DNA of 64,000 nt from Synchiropus splendidus (Eukaryota > Chordata > Actinopteri > Syngnathiformes > Callionymidae), in the NCBI RefSeq assembly GCF_027744825.2, contig NC_071347.1, positions 20,532,001-20,596,000 on the forward strand, in the 5' to 3' direction. The notes beneath the pieces were generated by a model. It was given only the letters and a program-made list of their open reading frames with translations, searched no databases and had not been told where the DNA came from. Every line of letters begins with the position of its first letter. The stretch's first letter is position 1. Of this stretch, positions 62,301 to 64,000 are shown in pieces. Position numbers and translations under genes: made by a program.

Positions 62301-62795
62301 ATTCAGAATCAGAATCAGAAAAACTTTATTAATCCCAAGGAAAATTATGTTCGTAACATGCATGCAACATCTGTACTCAACATATCACAATATATTAAAA
62401 AGAAATAATATGATAAAGTACAAAAAAAGCTACACAAAAGAGCTTAGAAACCATGTGAACAATGTGCAAGAAAATGCAGTTCAAGAAGAATCCTTCATTG
62501 TGATTTTTTCAGTGAATGAATTGTACGTTTTTATAGCCACAGGAAGAAAGGAGCTCCTGTGGCGCTCGGTCTTTGAGATGGGTCGTGTCAGTCTGTTGGT
62601 CCATGTGCTTCTGTATCGGACCAGGAGCGGATGGAGGGGGTGGCTGATGTTGTCCAGGACGCTCCTTAGTTTCAGGAGCGTCCTTCTCTCCATAACCGTC
62701 TCCAAGGAGTCCAGTTTCACCCCCACCACATCACCAGCTTTGTGGTTGAGTCTGTTAGTGTCCGCCACCGTTAGTCTGCTGCAGATAACAAGCAA
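62301..62795 (-). mobile_element. 3' end of a non-LTR retrotransposon (LINE), minus strand
   Basis: The minus strand keeps a 104-codon frame (62481-62795) with KAGDVVGVKLDSLE, MERRTLLKLRSVLDN, SHPLHPLL and RHRSSFLPVAIKTYNS. This is the typical C-terminal end of a teleost LINE reverse-transcriptase polyprotein. It is followed by a 3' tail ending in ATTAATAAAGTTTTTCTGAT and repeated ATTCTG units (62301-62330). It is 5' truncated, as usual for LINE insertions. The frame is still open, so the insertion is not very old. Confidence 0.75.
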
Positions 62796-64000
62796 TCGAA
62801 GTATTGCTCATAATTCAACAGATATTTTATTATTAATAGTGCCACTCGTGACTTGCTCATCTATTCTACCGAAGTGTATGTGAACGTGTTGGAGAACGCA
62901 TGAGTGTAGGTACTGGAGGAGTGTCACGATGAAGTTTGCCTGCAGAGTGCTCCACACCATGGGAGCTCTCATGTGCTGCATCTCCCGGCGTCACAGTCCT
63001 TATCTATATTTTAGTTTCATCTGGAGTAGATAACCCTCCATCTGTGATGCTCGCCTGTTCAGCTGTTAGCATGTTCTATTTTCAGACCCGGCGCGAAGCA
63101 TGTGTGTGTTCACGTCTGTGTGTTTACAGCTCGTCGCTACACAAACACTCCTCACGCTCTCAGCGAACGCACGCTACACGGTGTCAAAGTGAACCCTGAC
63201 CCTCTTAAGCACCCACTCGGGTCCGAAGAGCGAACGTGACTCTGGGTTGAAGCAGGAAGATTTATAGCAGAATGGCAAACACGCGGCGACGAGGATGAAA
63301 CCGAGTGTGTGGTTGGGAATCCCTGGTTCCGCCGCTGCCAGCTGAAGTATAAAGAGGAGGGAAAATATAGAAAACGCCACTCTAACAAGCCTCCAGGGAC
63401 TGGAGCTGCCTGGTTCTGAGAGGAGGAACAGCTTGTGTGATCTCACAACAGTCCACCAGAACCAGGCGGGGTGTACACAAATGGATTCCCGCTGCTGTGT
63501 GCAAACGTCAGCGCGTGTTGATAAGACGGTATCGCAGGACAACAAGTGAGAGCAGGAGCCACGAGTGAGTGACGATGTTGTGTCGCCCACAGGGTTTAAT
63601 TAAACACGCACACATTTTAATAACAACAGACACACAACAGCCACGCAGCACGCCGACAGCCGCTGTGGGGGATAATGAATCTACTTTGTGTGGACAGCGA
63701 ACGCATCATTTTACATTTCCTCTGTGGCTCATGTGCATTATCATGTTGACGGGTTATTGTGTCGACGTAAAGAGCGTTATAGAAGACGCCGCGCAAACAA
63801 AGGTTCCTCAGCACAACAGTCGCGGTGGAGCTTCTGGTATGGGTCTTTAATGTTTGACTTTGATAGCTGTGTTGTGTCCTCTACTCGATCGAGTCTGACC
63901 AGACGAGTCGTCTACAGTTGAGCTTCATCCTCTCTGTTCCCCCAGTACAAACCTCCAGATGTAATGAACAAACAGCCCTCACACTGGACGACGACAGCGC
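62796..64000. other. Intergenic DNA to the right edge
   Basis: No supported gene. A minus-strand frame of 138 codons (63174-63590) has a hydrophobic middle part, but no recognisable family and no clear start context. I leave it uncalled. The window ends without entering a recognisable gene. Confidence 0.4.

Noticed and set aside
62347..62883. 178-codon + frame, the second longest in the window
   Set aside because: It is antisense to the LINE coding end at 62301-62795 and has no motifs of its own.
62930..63000. Exon-like MGALMCCISRRHS after TTTGCCTGCAG
   Set aside because: No donor in a sensible place and no partner exon; most likely chance.
1..64000. CRISPR arrays, operons, phage or bacterial elements
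   Set aside because: None seen; the DNA is a vertebrate nuclear locus with spliced genes and Pol III tRNAs.

Overview
The window is nuclear DNA of a ray-finned (teleost, probably percomorph-like) fish. It has short-intron genes with GT-AG junctions, Pol III tRNA genes, dinucleotide, trinucleotide and tetranucleotide microsatellites, and fish-type transposon remnants. Three protein genes are recognisable, all on the + strand. In order they are the 3' two thirds of hdac10 (polyamine/histone deacetylase 10, cut by the left edge), a complete parvb (beta-parvin) and a complete parvg (gamma-parvin). I built the exon models by hand from splice sites, reading-frame phase and known family protein features. 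All junction phases close, giving 403 residues (partial) for hdac10, 363 aa for parvb and 335 aa for parvg.

Layout. 1-5.8 kb: hdac10, whose largest intron (581-3220) holds a tRNA cluster. The cluster has two intact tRNA-Met(CAT) on +, a decayed Met-like copy on -, and a head-to-tail array of four tRNA-Asn(GTT) units on -, the last of them degenerate. 5.8-6.6 kb: AT-rich spacer. 6.6-16.3 kb: parvb, with a second possible first exon at 11.86 kb. 17.9-24.6 kb: parvg, with repeat-rich introns and a long last intron. 24.6-64 kb: about 39 kb in which I find no convincing coding exon. It holds MITEs (one hAT-like with a perfect 8-bp target duplication; two related TA-flanked copies at 35.6 and 56.2 kb), LINE fragments, local tandem duplications, microsatellites, and several balanced-GC, TAAT-rich stretches that could be regulatory.

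Function. Hdac10 removes acetyl groups from polyamines. The two parvins are tandem paralogues with two CH domains each that work in the ILK-PINCH-parvin focal adhesion complex. The tRNAs are constitutive translation genes that sit in an hdac10 intron. I saw no CRISPR array, operon or bacterial feature, and I could not identify a new gene system here. The most useful leads are the intronic tRNA array, the alternative parvb start and the MITE families.
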